Source: Selenomonadaceae bacterium (GTDB lineage: Bacteria; Bacillota; Negativicutes; Selenomonadales; Selenomonadaceae). From it: a stretch of 45,962 nucleotides of DNA. Shown piece by piece: positions 8,464 through 16,958 of the stretch. The notes beneath the pieces are model-generated. The model did no database searches, was not told where the DNA came from, and worked only from the letters and a program-made list of their open reading frames with translations. Location of the stretch: the NCBI GenBank assembly GCA_017476005.1, contig JAFVEM010000043.1:1-45962 (forward strand), in the 5' to 3' direction. Numbering within the stretch: position 1 is the stretch's first letter; the number at the start of each line of letters is the position of its first letter. The position numbers and the translations under genes were made by a program.

Positions 8464-8889
8464 CTATTCCGGCTCTACCAAAAGTCCCAGCACATAAAAA
8501 GTTCCGTGGGATTTGGCGTAGAGCTTGCCTTCGTGGTCGCGAATCTCGCATTCCGTTACCATGGTGCGTCGTCCGTCGTGGAGGACTTTGCCTTTGGCGA
8601 TAATATGAGTGGTGAGGGGGACGGAGTGCATGAAGTCCATGGCTAGGCTGATGGTCACCACTTTTTTGTTTTTCACGAGACAAGCTGCGCCGGAGGCGGT
8701 ATCGGCCATGGTCATAAGCACGCCGCCGTGGGCTATGCCGTAGAGATTGGTGTGTTCCGCTTCCACGGTAAGTTCCAGTTGCACGTCCCCGTCCTCCGTG
8801 GGTACCACCTCGCCGTGGGCGTATTCCATGAAGGTATTGCGATGATAAAATTTGATAATTTCCCGTTGCATCGGGGTAAGTTCGGCCAT
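8464..8889 (-). CDS. PaaI-family hotdog thioesterase
   Basis: A 141-residue single-domain protein of the hotdog fold. AHGGVLMTMADTASGAAC (about residues 53-70) is the family signature, with the HGG turn and the acidic residue of the catalytic helix. Members hydrolyse acyl-CoA thioesters in the cytoplasm, often aromatic or short-chain acyl groups. The ATG at 8889 was chosen because GGCGGTGT lies a few bases upstream; the longer frame has no such site. The stop is followed at once by the DnaA-box cluster. Its substrate is not predictable from the sequence. Confidence 0.85.
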   Translation of the reverse strand: MAELTPMQREIIKFYHRNTFMEYAHGEVVPTEDGDVQLELTVEAEHTNLYGIAHGGVLMTMADTASGAACLVKNKKVVTISLAMDFMHSVPLTTHIIAKGKVLHDGRRTMVTECEIRDHEGKLYAKSHGTFYVLGLLVEPE

Positions 8890-8954
8890 GGTTACACCGC
8901 CTTTGTTTATAAAGTAAAAAAGCAGCGCGCCAAAGCGCACTGCCTAGATCTCAA

Positions 8955-9031
8955 TGGTGCTCGCCGAGGGATTCGAACCCCCGACCCCCTCCATGTGACG
9001 GAGATGCTCTAGCCAACTGAGCTAGGCGAGC
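8955..9031 (-). tRNA. tRNA-Val (anticodon CAC)
   Basis: A complete cloverleaf on the minus strand: acceptor GCTCGCC/GGCGAGC, D-arm with AGCTCAGTTGG, anticodon stem TCTCC/GGAGG with loop GTCACAT (anticodon CAC, reads GTG), T-arm with GTTCGAATC, discriminator A and encoded CCA. It lies 10 bases from a second tRNA-Val. Confidence 0.95.
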
Positions 9032-9041
9032 AATATTTTTT

Positions 9042-9118
9042 TGGTGGGGTTAACGGGATTCGAACCTGTGACCTCCTCGATGTCAACGAGACACTCTAAC
9101 CAACTGAGCTATAACCCC
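9042..9118 (-). tRNA. tRNA-Val (anticodon GAC)
   Basis: A complete cloverleaf on the minus strand: acceptor GGGGTTA/TAACCCC, anticodon stem TCTCG/CGAGG with loop TTGACAT (anticodon GAC, reads GTC/GTT), T-arm GTTCGAATC, discriminator A and encoded CCA. It is upstream of the CAC isoacceptor and probably co-transcribed with it. Confidence 0.95.
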
Positions 9119-9185
9119 AAAAACATGACCCATTATACTCCGGCTTGTTTTTGCTGTCAAGGGGAACAAAAAAATTTTTTCTTGA

Positions 9186-9214
9186 TTGCCCTAATATTTT
9201 TTTGGGGCTATAAT
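9186..9214 (+). promoter_or_regulatory. Sigma-70 promoter
   Basis: TTGCCC (9186-9191), 17 bases, then a perfect TATAAT (9209-9214). It should drive the beta-lactamase-fold gene at 9289. The transcribed leader then contains the TTTTCCGGA tandem repeats. Confidence 0.65.
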
Positions 9215-9225
9215 GTGAAGGTCAT

Positions 9226-9261
9226 GGATTTTCCGGATTTTCCGGATTTTCCGGTTTTGCC
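9226..9261 (+). repeat. Tandem 9-bp repeat (GGATTTTCC) in a leader
   Basis: Three and a half copies of a 9-bp unit (GGATTTTCC) followed by a variant GGTTTTGCC. It lies between the promoter and the GAGGAGG ribosome-binding site of the gene at 9289. Copy-number change here could alter leader length; function unknown. Confidence 0.6.
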
Positions 9262-9288
9262 GGTACATACGGCTAGAGGAGGCTAAAA

Positions 9289-10566
9289 ATGTTCAGCAAT
9301 ATGCTAAAAAAAATCGTAGCGTTGGGCACTGCGCTATTGTTCACGGTGAGTATGGCAGAGGCCAAAGAGGCTCCCACGCTAAACGAAGGAGCCAAAGGGG
9401 CTTTGGAGGCGGAGCTGGCCTCCTTAGAGGGCGAGGTTTACGGTCTGGGGGTAATACTCTATAAAGACGGGCAGGAGGTTTACCGCCGCTTTACGGGCTA
9501 CTCTGCTCCGGATAAGACGCCCTTGACCGATAATACCCGGTTTCGCGCCGGGGATCTTTCCGCCATGTTTACCGCTTTCACCTATATGCAACTGGCGGAG
9601 CGGAAAATTATCAACCTAGACGACGAGGTGAGTCCCTATGTGGGCTTTACCCTGCGCAATCCGGCCTACCCCGATATTCCCATCACTTTCAGGATGCTAC
9701 TTAATCACACCTCCTCTCTGCGCGACGACAAGGTTTACAGCACGCCTCCCATCATCAGCGTGAAGGAATTTTTTTATCCCATGGGCATGTATTGGGAGGG
9801 CGGCCGTCATTTTGCCCCCCAAGGGGAAGTACCGGGGGAGTATTTCTGCTACGCTCACCTGAATTACGGCGTTTTGGGGACAGCGCTGGAGGCTTTGACT
9901 AGGCAACGGTTTGACCGTTTCCAGAAAAACAATATCCTAGCGCAACTCCTCATTAAGGCCGATTATGTGCCGGCCAATTTTGACGCCGCAGATTTTGCCA
10001 AATTGGGGGTTCCCTGTCGCCGAGACCAAACGGGCAAATGGCAAGCCGCCGTGGATTATTTCCCCGAAGGCCAGCCGGCGCGCAATACCTTGAGCCTCCA
10101 AAATCCGGAGGCGCCGGGAGAGCAGGGGACTTTTAATATCCGTGATTACCATCCCGGTATCAACGCCACCATCTTTGCCCCTGCCGGCGGACTGAGGATT
10201 TCCGGCAACGAATTAAAGAATGCCCTAGAGATGCTGATAAACAAAGGCGTTTTCCTGCAAAAGCCGGTACTTTCCCCCGGAGGGCTGGAGGCGTTAACCG
10301 CCAAACAGTGGCAATATAACGGCGCCAACGGGGATACCGCCGACAATACCTACTTGTCCTACGGCTGGGGGCTGTACCAAATCGACGGTCAGGCGCAGGG
10401 TTACCCCTGTGATTTAATCGGTAATAACGGCGGCGATTACGGAGTGCAGGCCGGACTTTTCTACCGCCCCGGCAGTCAGGATGGTTTCATTTATCTGCTG
10501 AACGGCGCGGAAAAAGAACAAGCCAAGAAAATAATGACCGCGTTGTGCGCGGCCATGGTTAAGTGA
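9289..10566 (+). CDS. Secreted beta-lactamase-fold protein, likely non-catalytic
   Basis: A 425-residue protein with a signal peptide (residues 1-25, cleavage near AEA-KEA) and the serine beta-lactamase/PBP4*-like fold. FRAGDLSAMFTAFTYMQLAE aligns with the family's FR-G-S-x-S-K-x-FTA: the nucleophile Ser is Asp and the general-base Lys is Ala. The second motif, normally YSN, is YAH (FCYAHLNYGVLG). The third, normally HTGG, reads NNGG. All three catalytic motifs are altered while the surrounding fold is kept, so it is probably a binding or scaffold protein of the periplasm. GAGGAGG lies 7 bases before the ATG. It has its own promoter and a strong terminator, so it is a single-gene unit. Confidence 0.8.
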   Translation: MFSNMLKKIVALGTALLFTVSMAEAKEAPTLNEGAKGALEAELASLEGEVYGLGVILYKDGQEVYRRFTGYSAPDKTPLTDNTRFRAGDLSAMFTAFTYMQLAERKIINLDDEVSPYVGFTLRNPAYPDIPITFRMLLNHTSSLRDDKVYSTPPIISVKEFFYPMGMYWEGGRHFAPQGEVPGEYFCYAHLNYGVLGTALEALTRQRFDRFQKNNILAQLLIKADYVPANFDAADFAKLGVPCRRDQTGKWQAAVDYFPEGQPARNTLSLQNPEAPGEQGTFNIRDYHPGINATIFAPAGGLRISGNELKNALEMLINKGVFLQKPVLSPGGLEALTAKQWQYNGANGDTADNTYLSYGWGLYQIDGQAQGYPCDLIGNNGGDYGVQAGLFYRPGSQDGFIYLLNGAEKEQAKKIMTALCAAMVK

Positions 10567-10600
10567 ACATGGCATAAAATGACAAGTTTCACACGCAACG

Positions 10601-10645
10601 GAAGCCCCGGGTAGAGCGGCCTACTCTACCGGGGGCTTCTTGTTT
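10601..10645. terminator. Strong bidirectional terminator
   Basis: GAAGCCCC-GGTAGAG (10601-10616) pairs with CTCTACC-GGGGCTTC (10624-10639), followed by a T-rich run on the plus strand. It separates two convergent genes. Confidence 0.9.
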
Positions 10646-11749
10646 TTATCGCACAAACACCACGTTCAAATCTGCCAAGAAATGGCTCTGTTCGTTTTCC
10701 ACTAAAGCCCGATTGGCATCCTCTAGGGAAATCACCGGGTCGATATTGTTCCGCTCAAGGGATAAACATTTAACCACTAAGGGATTGGCGCCGGCTCTGG
10801 CGCTATCGGCCACAGCCTCCAAACTCTTGAGATAAGAGGCCATGCCCTTTACGACCACTAAGTCGTAATCGAGATTTTTGACGCCATAGATGGCTTCTCC
10901 TTGGTCGTTGCGGATAACGGGACTCATGCACGGTTCTAAATTCAGGCCGCTGCAATCAATCACCAACCCGGTATAACCGCCGGTTGCGGTAGGAATTTCC
11001 TCAGGCCGAGGAGCGCCCTCCGGCCTGACGCCGGTGTCATAGACGGTGGAGGGGGCGGCGTCATAGACGGCGGCAGGAGCGGTGGGATAACTGCCGGGCG
11101 AAGTAGGAGCGTAAGGCTCGGCGTTGGAAAAATCCGGCAGGTCAATGGACTGTACCGCCGGGAAAAGGCTAAGGCTTGCCAGTGAACGCGGCGCATAGCC
11201 GCCCAAGGCGGTGGTGTATGGGTAAGAATTTACGGTGGTGGGGTAAGGGTTGACGGCGGTGTTCTGTGTTACGCTTACGCTCACGCGGACGCTGGGAGCC
11301 GGGAAGGGCTCTTTGGCGGCAGGACGAGGAAGGACAACGGCCGCTAAAGGGTTAGAACTGCCGAACATGGGCAGGGTGACGGTTACTTCATATCCGCCTT
11401 CGGGCAAATCCCTTTCGGCAGTGACTTTCGCTCCTTTTATGCAAGCCTCCACTCTGGCGTTGATGGCATCGTCGGCTATCATCAGGTTCTCTACTCTGCT
11501 TTCGGCATTCACTTGGACACCCTTCACCAGTTCGGCTAGTTTACGGTAGCCATCTAGCGTCGCCGCCCGTTTGGCCAGTATACGCCCATGGGTAGCATTC
11601 ACCGCCGTGGGGGGAGCCATCCCCTCTCCGGTAACGGTAATCACCCCTTGCTCCCAATCATAGGGGTCTTCATAGGGGGCTTGCGCCATGACTGTACCGG
11701 TAATAAGCAGCAGACAAGCCGCCAGCAACAAAAAAATTCGCTTGACCAC
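10646..11749 (-). CDS. LPP20-domain secreted protein
   Basis: A 367-residue exported protein. A signal peptide (VVKRIFLLLAACLLLI, cleavage near VMA-QA) precedes a domain with ITVTGEGMAPP and GRILAKRAATLDGYRKLAEL, as in the LPP20/FlgT-N family, which includes outer-membrane-associated and flagellar-basal-body accessory proteins. Residues about 165-260 are low-complexity Pro/Tyr/Ala/Ser. A second folded region (VIDCSGLNLEPCMSPVIRND) follows. I chose the GTG at 11749, with GGGGAGG about 10 bases upstream; there is no in-frame ATG near the signal peptide. The flagellar genes nearby make a link to motility possible, but it is transcribed away from them. Confidence 0.65.
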   Translation of the reverse strand: MVKRIFLLLAACLLLITGTVMAQAPYEDPYDWEQGVITVTGEGMAPPTAVNATHGRILAKRAATLDGYRKLAELVKGVQVNAESRVENLMIADDAINARVEACIKGAKVTAERDLPEGGYEVTVTLPMFGSSNPLAAVVLPRPAAKEPFPAPSVRVSVSVTQNTAVNPYPTTVNSYPYTTALGGYAPRSLASLSLFPAVQSIDLPDFSNAEPYAPTSPGSYPTAPAAVYDAAPSTVYDTGVRPEGAPRPEEIPTATGGYTGLVIDCSGLNLEPCMSPVIRNDQGEAIYGVKNLDYDLVVVKGMASYLKSLEAVADSARAGANPLVVKCLSLERNNIDPVISLEDANRALVENEQSHFLADLNVVFVR

Positions 11750-11835
11750 AGTTACATTCCTCCCCGTAAATAATACAGAAAAAGCCAGTCTAGGCAAAGT
11801 CGCCGCGACTGACTATTCCCCCTTAAATTTCCCTG

Positions 11836-12369
11836 CTACCGCAGATTCTCCACATAGCGCTTCAGTTCTTCGGCGGCGTGAGTTACCTTCGAGAGGCTGG
11901 CGGTAATCTCTTGGGTGGAGGCGGCCTGCTCTTCGCTGATGGTGCCGGTGGTTTCAATGGAACGGGAAATATCCTCCACCGCCTTGTTCATCTCCGTAAG
12001 GGTGGTCTGAATGCGCTCCGTGGCCTCCCGGGATTGCTCCGCCATTTTACGCACCTCGTCGGCCACCACGGCGAAACCTCTGCCCTGTTCCCCAGCGCGA
12101 GCGGCTTCAATGGCGGCGTTCAGCCCCAAAAGATTCGTCTGGCCGGCGATATTGGTGATGAAATCGATGACCTTCAGGGTGTCGGCATTTTTGGCTTGGA
12201 GGAACTTGGCCTTTTCCACCGATTCCTGCCCGGCTTTAGCCAAGGCGCTGGCGCTACGAGCCACCTGTTCCACCGCCTCGAAGACGGTCTGGGTCGATGA
12301 TGCTATTTCCTCTATGGAGGCAGTGAGTTTCGCCTGTACGTCCTCGCTCTGCCGGATTTCCTCTGCCAT
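11836..12369 (-). CDS. Soluble chemotaxis signalling domain (MCP fragment-like)
   Basis: A 177-residue protein made almost entirely of the methyl-accepting chemotaxis signalling hairpin. The conserved tip is present: [20 protein letters not shown] (about residues 96-115) followed by [18 protein letters not shown]. There is no membrane segment and no sensor domain. GGGAGGA lies 7 bases before the ATG at 12369, so this short form is the likely product. It may bind CheA/CheW as a cytoplasmic receptor or adaptor. Whether it is an intact small receptor or the remainder of a longer one is unclear: the region upstream shows no leftover receptor sequence that I can see. Confidence 0.85.
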   Translation of the reverse strand: MAEEIRQSEDVQAKLTASIEEIASSTQTVFEAVEQVARSASALAKAGQESVEKAKFLQAKNADTLKVIDFITNIAGQTNLLGLNAAIEAARAGEQGRGFAVVADEVRKMAEQSREATERIQTTLTEMNKAVEDISRSIETTGTISEEQAASTQEITASLSKVTHAAEELKRYVENLR

Positions 12370-12509
12370 ATTTATTCCTCCCGATTTTGATTTTGAATGT
12401 GGATTTATTTTTGCGGTCGTTCCTTTGCTGGAATATCTTTCGACAAAGATTGGCAAACTCCTGCCAACAAAAAAATTTTTTCCCCAAATTTATGTCCCAA
12501 AACCCTGTA

Positions 12510-12538
12510 TTGTCTTTGCCGCCAATTTATATTATAGT
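12510..12538 (+). promoter_or_regulatory. Promoter of the mbl-flagellar operon
   Basis: TTGTCT (12510-12515), 17 bases, TATAGT (12533-12538), about 50 bases before the mbl start. It is the only good promoter match ahead of the plus-strand genes that run to the terminator at 18082. Confidence 0.55.
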
Positions 12539-12590
12539 ATGACCTGTGTAAAAAAATTCCGATGGGCTATTGGAAGGAGAATCTTGACAA

Positions 12591-13610
12591 ATGTTTGGTA
12601 TGTCAATGGATATAGGAATAGATTTGGGTACGGCCAATGTTTTGGTATATGTAAAGGGCAAGGGCATTGTCCTCAGAGAGCCGTCGGTGGTAGCCGTGGA
12701 TCGGGATACCAACCGGGTGCTGGCCATTGGGGAGGAAGCCAAGCGCATGATCGGGCGCACTCCGGGGAATATTGTGGCCATTCGCCCTTTGCGAGACGGG
12801 GTAATCGCCGACTACGACATCACCGAAACCATGCTCCGGCATTTCATTGAAAAAGTGGTGGGGCGAAGCCTCGTTTTCCGTCCGCGCATTATGATTTGCA
12901 TCCCCTCCGGCGTTACCATGGTGGAGCAACGGGCGGTGCAGGAAGCCGCCGAGCAAGCCGGCGCGCGTCAAACCCAGCTCATCGAAGAACCTTTGGCGGC
13001 GGCCTTAGGCGCGGGGCTTGACATATCCGAACCCTGCGGCTCCATGGTGATAGACATTGGCGGCGGCACCACGGATATTGCCGTCATCAGCCTAGGGGGT
13101 ATCGTCATTTCCGACAGTCTGCGCGTGGCGGGGGATCGTTTTGACGCAGACATTACCGCTTATGTGAAAAAAGAATTTAACATGATGATCGGTGAGCGCA
13201 CCGCCGAAAATGTGAAAATGGGAGTGGGCGCCGCTTTCCCCACGGCGCGGCATGAGACCATGGACATCAGAGGCCGGGATCTCCTCTCGGGACTCCCCAA
13301 AAACATCACCATCTCCACCGCCCAAGCCGCCGAGGCCATGGAGCAATCGGTGGAACGTATATTGGATTCGGTGAAAAAAGTTTTGGAAGACACCCCCCCG
13401 GAACTAGCGGCGGACATTATGGACAGGGGTATCATTCTCACCGGCGGCGGCGCCATGCTCTATGGCTTGGACGAACTCATTCGCCGGGAAACTCAGATAC
13501 CTACGGCGCTGGCTGACGACGCGCTGTCCTGCGTGGCCATCGGCACCGGCAAGGCCTTGGACGCCTTCTCTAAACTGGAGGGCAAAGCCGTCAATACCAA
13601 TTTTAAATAA
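12591..13610 (+). CDS. mbl: Mbl/MreB-family rod-shape actin homologue
   Basis: A 339-residue bacterial actin. Nucleotide-binding motifs are all present: IGIDLGTANVLVYVKGKG (phosphate 1), IDIGGGTTDIAVISLGG near residue 148 (phosphate 2) and GIILTGGGAMLYGLDELI near 280 (adenosine). It forms membrane-bound filaments that direct cell-wall synthesis. I prefer mbl to mreB because mreC/mreD do not follow and two rod-type flagellar genes do, as in the Bacillus mbl-flhO-flhP order. AAGGAG lies 12 bases before the ATG. It heads the flagellar operon, so shape and basal-body rod genes are co-expressed. Confidence 0.88.
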   Translation: MFGMSMDIGIDLGTANVLVYVKGKGIVLREPSVVAVDRDTNRVLAIGEEAKRMIGRTPGNIVAIRPLRDGVIADYDITETMLRHFIEKVVGRSLVFRPRIMICIPSGVTMVEQRAVQEAAEQAGARQTQLIEEPLAAALGAGLDISEPCGSMVIDIGGGTTDIAVISLGGIVISDSLRVAGDRFDADITAYVKKEFNMMIGERTAENVKMGVGAAFPTARHETMDIRGRDLLSGLPKNITISTAQAAEAMEQSVERILDSVKKVLEDTPPELAADIMDRGIILTGGGAMLYGLDELIRRETQIPTALADDALSCVAIGTGKALDAFSKLEGKAVNTNFK

Positions 13611-13707
13611 AGTTTTGCTTGGGGCGGCAGGAAAAACTTTTTTTCTGTCGAATGAGTACGCGATGACATTATTAATCAGCGAACGAATAAACTCGAGGTG
13701 AAACTAA

Positions 13708-14514
13708 ATGTGGCGTGGTTTATATACGGCGGCCTCCGGTATGATTACCGAGGCGGTGCGCACCGATACCTTGGCCAATAATTTGGCCAATGCCTCAACT
13801 TCCGGTTTCAAGCGGAATGAGACGGTGGTGAAGGAATTTGAACCGCTACTCATGCGACGCATCAATGACCCCAATGATAAATCCGAGGAAGTGACTTCTT
13901 TCCGGGGCTTCAGCGTGGGGCCTAGCCACCGTCGGGTGGGTACCTTGGGGCTTGGCTCCGGGGTGGCGGAGATTGCCACGGATTTTTCCCAAGGAGCCAT
14001 GCAATCCACGGGGAATCCTTTGGACATCGCCATTTCCGGCAACGGCTACTTAGCGGTGCAAACCCCCCAGGGCATTCGCTATACCCGTGAAGGCAACCTT
14101 TTTCGCGCCGCGAGCGGCGAGTTGCAGACCGTGCGCGGACAGGCGGTGGTGAATCAACAAAGCCGCCCCATTGTCATCCCGGCGGATGCTAGGAGCGTTC
14201 AATTCGGCGCCCAAGGGGAAGTGTATGTCAACGGCGGTCAGCAGATAGGGCGGTTGCAATTTGTAGAGTTCAACGACCGCAACGCCCTCGTAAAGCAGGG
14301 CAACAGCCTCTACATGGCCAGAGCCGGCGCCAATCCTCAGCCCGCCACGGGGGAGATTGTGCAGGGCGCTTTGGAGGCCTCCAATACCAACACGGTATCG
14401 GAAATGGTGGAGCTTATCAATAACTACCGTATCTATGAAGCCGGCTCCAAAGCGTTACTGACCCAAGACTCCCTCCTCGACAAGGCCGTCAACGACATCG
14501 GCAGAACAGGTTGA
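13708..14514 (+). CDS. flgF: Flagellar rod protein FlgF (FlhO-like)
   Basis: A 268-residue flagellar basal-body rod protein. The N-terminal rod motif is MWRGLYTAASGMITEAVRTD followed by TLANNLANASTSGFKR, and the C-terminal helix is EMVELINNYRIYEAGSKALL. These two ends form the coiled coil of the rod; the middle (NPLDIAISGNGYLAVQTPQG) is the FlgE/F/G-like beta domain. It is exported by the flagellar type III apparatus without a signal peptide. It starts with GAGGTG about 8 bases upstream and is the second gene of the operon. It is somewhat longer than a minimal FlgF but normal for Gram-positive FlhO. Confidence 0.88.
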   Translation: MWRGLYTAASGMITEAVRTDTLANNLANASTSGFKRNETVVKEFEPLLMRRINDPNDKSEEVTSFRGFSVGPSHRRVGTLGLGSGVAEIATDFSQGAMQSTGNPLDIAISGNGYLAVQTPQGIRYTREGNLFRAASGELQTVRGQAVVNQQSRPIVIPADARSVQFGAQGEVYVNGGQQIGRLQFVEFNDRNALVKQGNSLYMARAGANPQPATGEIVQGALEASNTNTVSEMVELINNYRIYEAGSKALLTQDSLLDKAVNDIGRTG

Positions 14515-14671
14515 GATTTTTTAAAAGTTTTTTGACCAAAAAACTTAATGCTTTAGCCCCAAAATACGAGAAACATAATGAGGTGGCTTGTCCACTACAG
14601 GGAATGAATGAAAACGCAGGATGCGGCCAATAAAATCCCCAACTACGGGGTGCAGGGGCGTAAGTCCCTGC

Positions 14672-14724
14672 TGGGAGTCCAGAGGGCAAAGCCCTTTGGC
14701 AGGAGTTTGAGGGTAGCGCCCTCA
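14672..14724. repeat. Dispersed double-hairpin repeat, copy 1
   Basis: The flgF-flgG gap (233 bp) holds GGGCAAAGCCC and GAGGGTAGCGCCCTC hairpins separated by TTTGGCAGGAGTTT, with a GGGAGTCC prefix. The same order of blocks, reversed, occurs after alaS at 31530-31600, and a simpler relative after 36756. It looks like a small dispersed intergenic repeat. Confidence 0.6.
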
Positions 14725-14747
14725 ACAAAAGAAGGAGGCAGTGCCTT

Positions 14748-15539
14748 ATGATGAGAGCGCTTTGGTCGGCGGCATCCGGCATGAAAGCTCAACAAGTACA
14801 CATGGATGTCCTGTCCAATAACATTGCAAACGTCAACACCTACGGCGGCAAGAAAGTCCGCACGGAATTTCAGGATTTGATCTATCAGACGGTGCGAGAG
14901 GCCGGCGCTAACAGCGGCGCGGATTCCCAGTACCCCACGGCCATGCAAATCGGTCTGGGTACTCGTCATGCCGCGACGAATCGCATTTTCACCCAAGGCC
15001 CTTTGCAGACCACCGATAATCCTACGGATATCGGCATCCAAGGGGAGGGTTTTTTCCGCATCACTCTCCCCGACGGCACCACCGCTTACACCAGAGACGG
15101 CTCCTTTAAGCTGGACTCCCAGCGGCGTATGGTGACCACCGACGGCTATCCCTTGGCGGACGATATTACCATTGATGAAACGGCGCCATCAGACTCCATT
15201 ACCATCTCAGGCGACGGTCGCGTGTCCTATACTCCGGCCGGGGGAACGCAACAAGAGGCCGGGCAGATAATGCTGGCGCGGTTTGTCAATCCCGCCGGTC
15301 TTACCTCCATCGGCAAGAATCTCTTTATCGTGTCCGAAGCCTCCGGCGAAGCCATTGAGGGCAACCCCGGCGAGGAAGGAGCCGGGACGCTTACTCAAGG
15401 TACCTTGGAGATGTCTAACGTCCTCATTGTAGAGGAAATGGTGGAAATGATTATTTCCCAACGCGCTTACGAATCTAATTCCAAGGCGATTACCACCTCG
15501 GATTCCATGCTGGAGATCGCCAACGGTCTCAAACGGTAA
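14748..15539 (+). CDS. flgG: Flagellar distal rod protein FlgG
   Basis: A 263-residue rod protein. It starts MMRALWSAASGMKAQQVHMD followed by VLSNNIANVNTYGGKK. The central DNPTDIGIQGEGFFRITLPD is the FlgG/FlgE shared domain, and the C-terminal helix ends VEEMVEMIISQRAYESNSKA. FlgG forms the distal rod that passes through the P and L rings, whose genes follow. GGAGG is 10 bases upstream of the first of two consecutive ATGs (14748, 14751). Length is typical for FlgG. Confidence 0.92.
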   Translation: MMRALWSAASGMKAQQVHMDVLSNNIANVNTYGGKKVRTEFQDLIYQTVREAGANSGADSQYPTAMQIGLGTRHAATNRIFTQGPLQTTDNPTDIGIQGEGFFRITLPDGTTAYTRDGSFKLDSQRRMVTTDGYPLADDITIDETAPSDSITISGDGRVSYTPAGGTQQEAGQIMLARFVNPAGLTSIGKNLFIVSEASGEAIEGNPGEEGAGTLTQGTLEMSNVLIVEEMVEMIISQRAYESNSKAITTSDSMLEIANGLKR

Positions 15540-15548
15540 GCTCGCGAC

Positions 15549-16298
15549 GTGAGCGGTAAAATTTGGCGGTGGGGGGGCATCCTTTTTCTGATATTGGCTT
15601 TGCTTCGTTCTCCCTTAGCTTTAGCCGCCCCACAAGAATTTGAAGCCTCCGGGGTGACGATAGCCCCTGAGCTTTTCGCCGAGGTGGCGGAAAAAGCCAT
15701 CAAGGAGGAACTGGCCGCCAAAGGAGAAGAACGGCGTTACGAACTAAAGCCCTTGCGTATTCCGGAGGGGATTCGCGTTCCAGCGACGGATTTACGCGTG
15801 GAGGCGAAGGTCACGAAAATTCTGCGCTACGACCGCTCGGTGCCGGTGTCGGTGCTTATCTATGTGAAAGACAGTCTTTATCGCCGCCTGACGGTTTACT
15901 ATACCCTTGAGGTTTATGACACAGTGGCAGTGGCGGCGCATAAACTCCCCTTGGAAAAGGCGCTTACCGCCGCCGATGTCCGACTGGAAGAACGCCGTAT
16001 CCCTAGCCGCGAAGAGGTTTATGTAAAAGACAGTCAAGCGGTGGTGGGAAAGGTTCCGGCCAGAGTTATTCGGGAAGGGACGCTCATCACGCTACGGATG
16101 CTACAGAATCCCTTGGTAATCGAACCGGGGAGCGCCGTAAAAATCGTGGCGGTGACAAACGGCATCCGCATTGAAACCGAGGGGGTAGCTCTGCAACGAG
16201 GGCGCGTGGGGAAAAAAATCCGTGTGCGGAACGCCAAAACGAGCAAGGTCTTGCAGGGTACGGTAGTAAATGATAACACGGTGGAAATTCGCACATAA
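15549..16298 (+). CDS. flgA: P-ring assembly chaperone FlgA
   Basis: A 249-residue exported protein: a signal peptide (ILFLILALLRSPLALA, cleavage near ALA-AP), a middle domain, then a C-terminal SAF-type domain with LPLEKALTAADVRLEERRIP and VREGTLITLRML-like turns. FlgA helps FlgI polymerise into the P ring in the periplasm. The start is a GTG at 15549, 9 bases after the flgG stop, with only a weak ribosome-binding site, so translation may be coupled to flgG. The product is slightly longer than enteric FlgA, as common in diderm Firmicutes. Confidence 0.85.
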   Translation: MSGKIWRWGGILFLILALLRSPLALAAPQEFEASGVTIAPELFAEVAEKAIKEELAAKGEERRYELKPLRIPEGIRVPATDLRVEAKVTKILRYDRSVPVSVLIYVKDSLYRRLTVYYTLEVYDTVAVAAHKLPLEKALTAADVRLEERRIPSREEVYVKDSQAVVGKVPARVIREGTLITLRMLQNPLVIEPGSAVKIVAVTNGIRIETEGVALQRGRVGKKIRVRNAKTSKVLQGTVVNDNTVEIRT

Positions 16299-16328
16299 TG
16301 ACGTGGGGACAAGGAAAGAAGGGAGTCC

Positions 16329-16934
16329 ATGCAGCTAAAAATAAAAGGCGTTTTACTTATGATGCCGGTGATGTTGGCGGCGGTTTTCTTGTTGCAACCG
16401 GCCATGGCGTCGGCGCAGTCCCTATGGGGAAAAGGCAATGTATATGCTTTTGGCTATTACGCCGACAGAAAGGCAAGGAACGTGGGGGATATCCTGACCA
16501 TCGTCATCAGCGAACGCACCACTGCCAGCCAAACCAAATCCAGCTCCAACAGTAAATCCGGCAGTCAAAGTTTAGGCGCCGGTACGGGCATTTTTGACTT
16601 TATTAAGGCGGCCTCCATCAGCGGCTCGGACAATTTTACAGCCGACGGTAGCGCCTCCGATACCAGCCGATTTACCGGCAATGTGACGGTGACGGTGACG
16701 GAAATCCTCCCCAGCGGCAACATGGTGGTGGAGGGAGTGCAATCCATTTGGCAGAACAAGAACGAACACAAGATTACCATCAAGGGCGTGGTGCGGCCGG
16801 ACGATATTACTACCGCCAATACCGTTCCCTCCACCAAGGTAGCGGATGCCACCTTGCGGTTCGACGGCAAAGGGCCTTTGAATGCCAAACAGCGGCAGGG
16901 TATCTTGACCCAGATATTTAACATTCTGTTCTGA
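16329..16934 (+). CDS. flgH: L-ring protein FlgH
   Basis: A 201-residue outer-membrane ring protein. SLWGKGNVYAFGYYADRKAR then NVGDILTIVISERTTA is the FlgH signature, and the protein ends ILTQIFNILF. FlgH normally is a lipoprotein, yet the signal peptide here (VFLLQPAMASAQS) has no Cys at the cleavage site, so it would be cut by signal peptidase I. The presence of an L ring implies an outer membrane. GGGAG lies a few bases upstream of the ATG. It is co-transcribed with flgA (30-base gap) and flgI. Confidence 0.9.
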   Translation: MQLKIKGVLLMMPVMLAAVFLLQPAMASAQSLWGKGNVYAFGYYADRKARNVGDILTIVISERTTASQTKSSSNSKSGSQSLGAGTGIFDFIKAASISGSDNFTADGSASDTSRFTGNVTVTVTEILPSGNMVVEGVQSIWQNKNEHKITIKGVVRPDDITTANTVPSTKVADATLRFDGKGPLNAKQRQGILTQIFNILF

Positions 16935-16958
16935 CTGACCGTCGCGAGGTGTTTGTCA

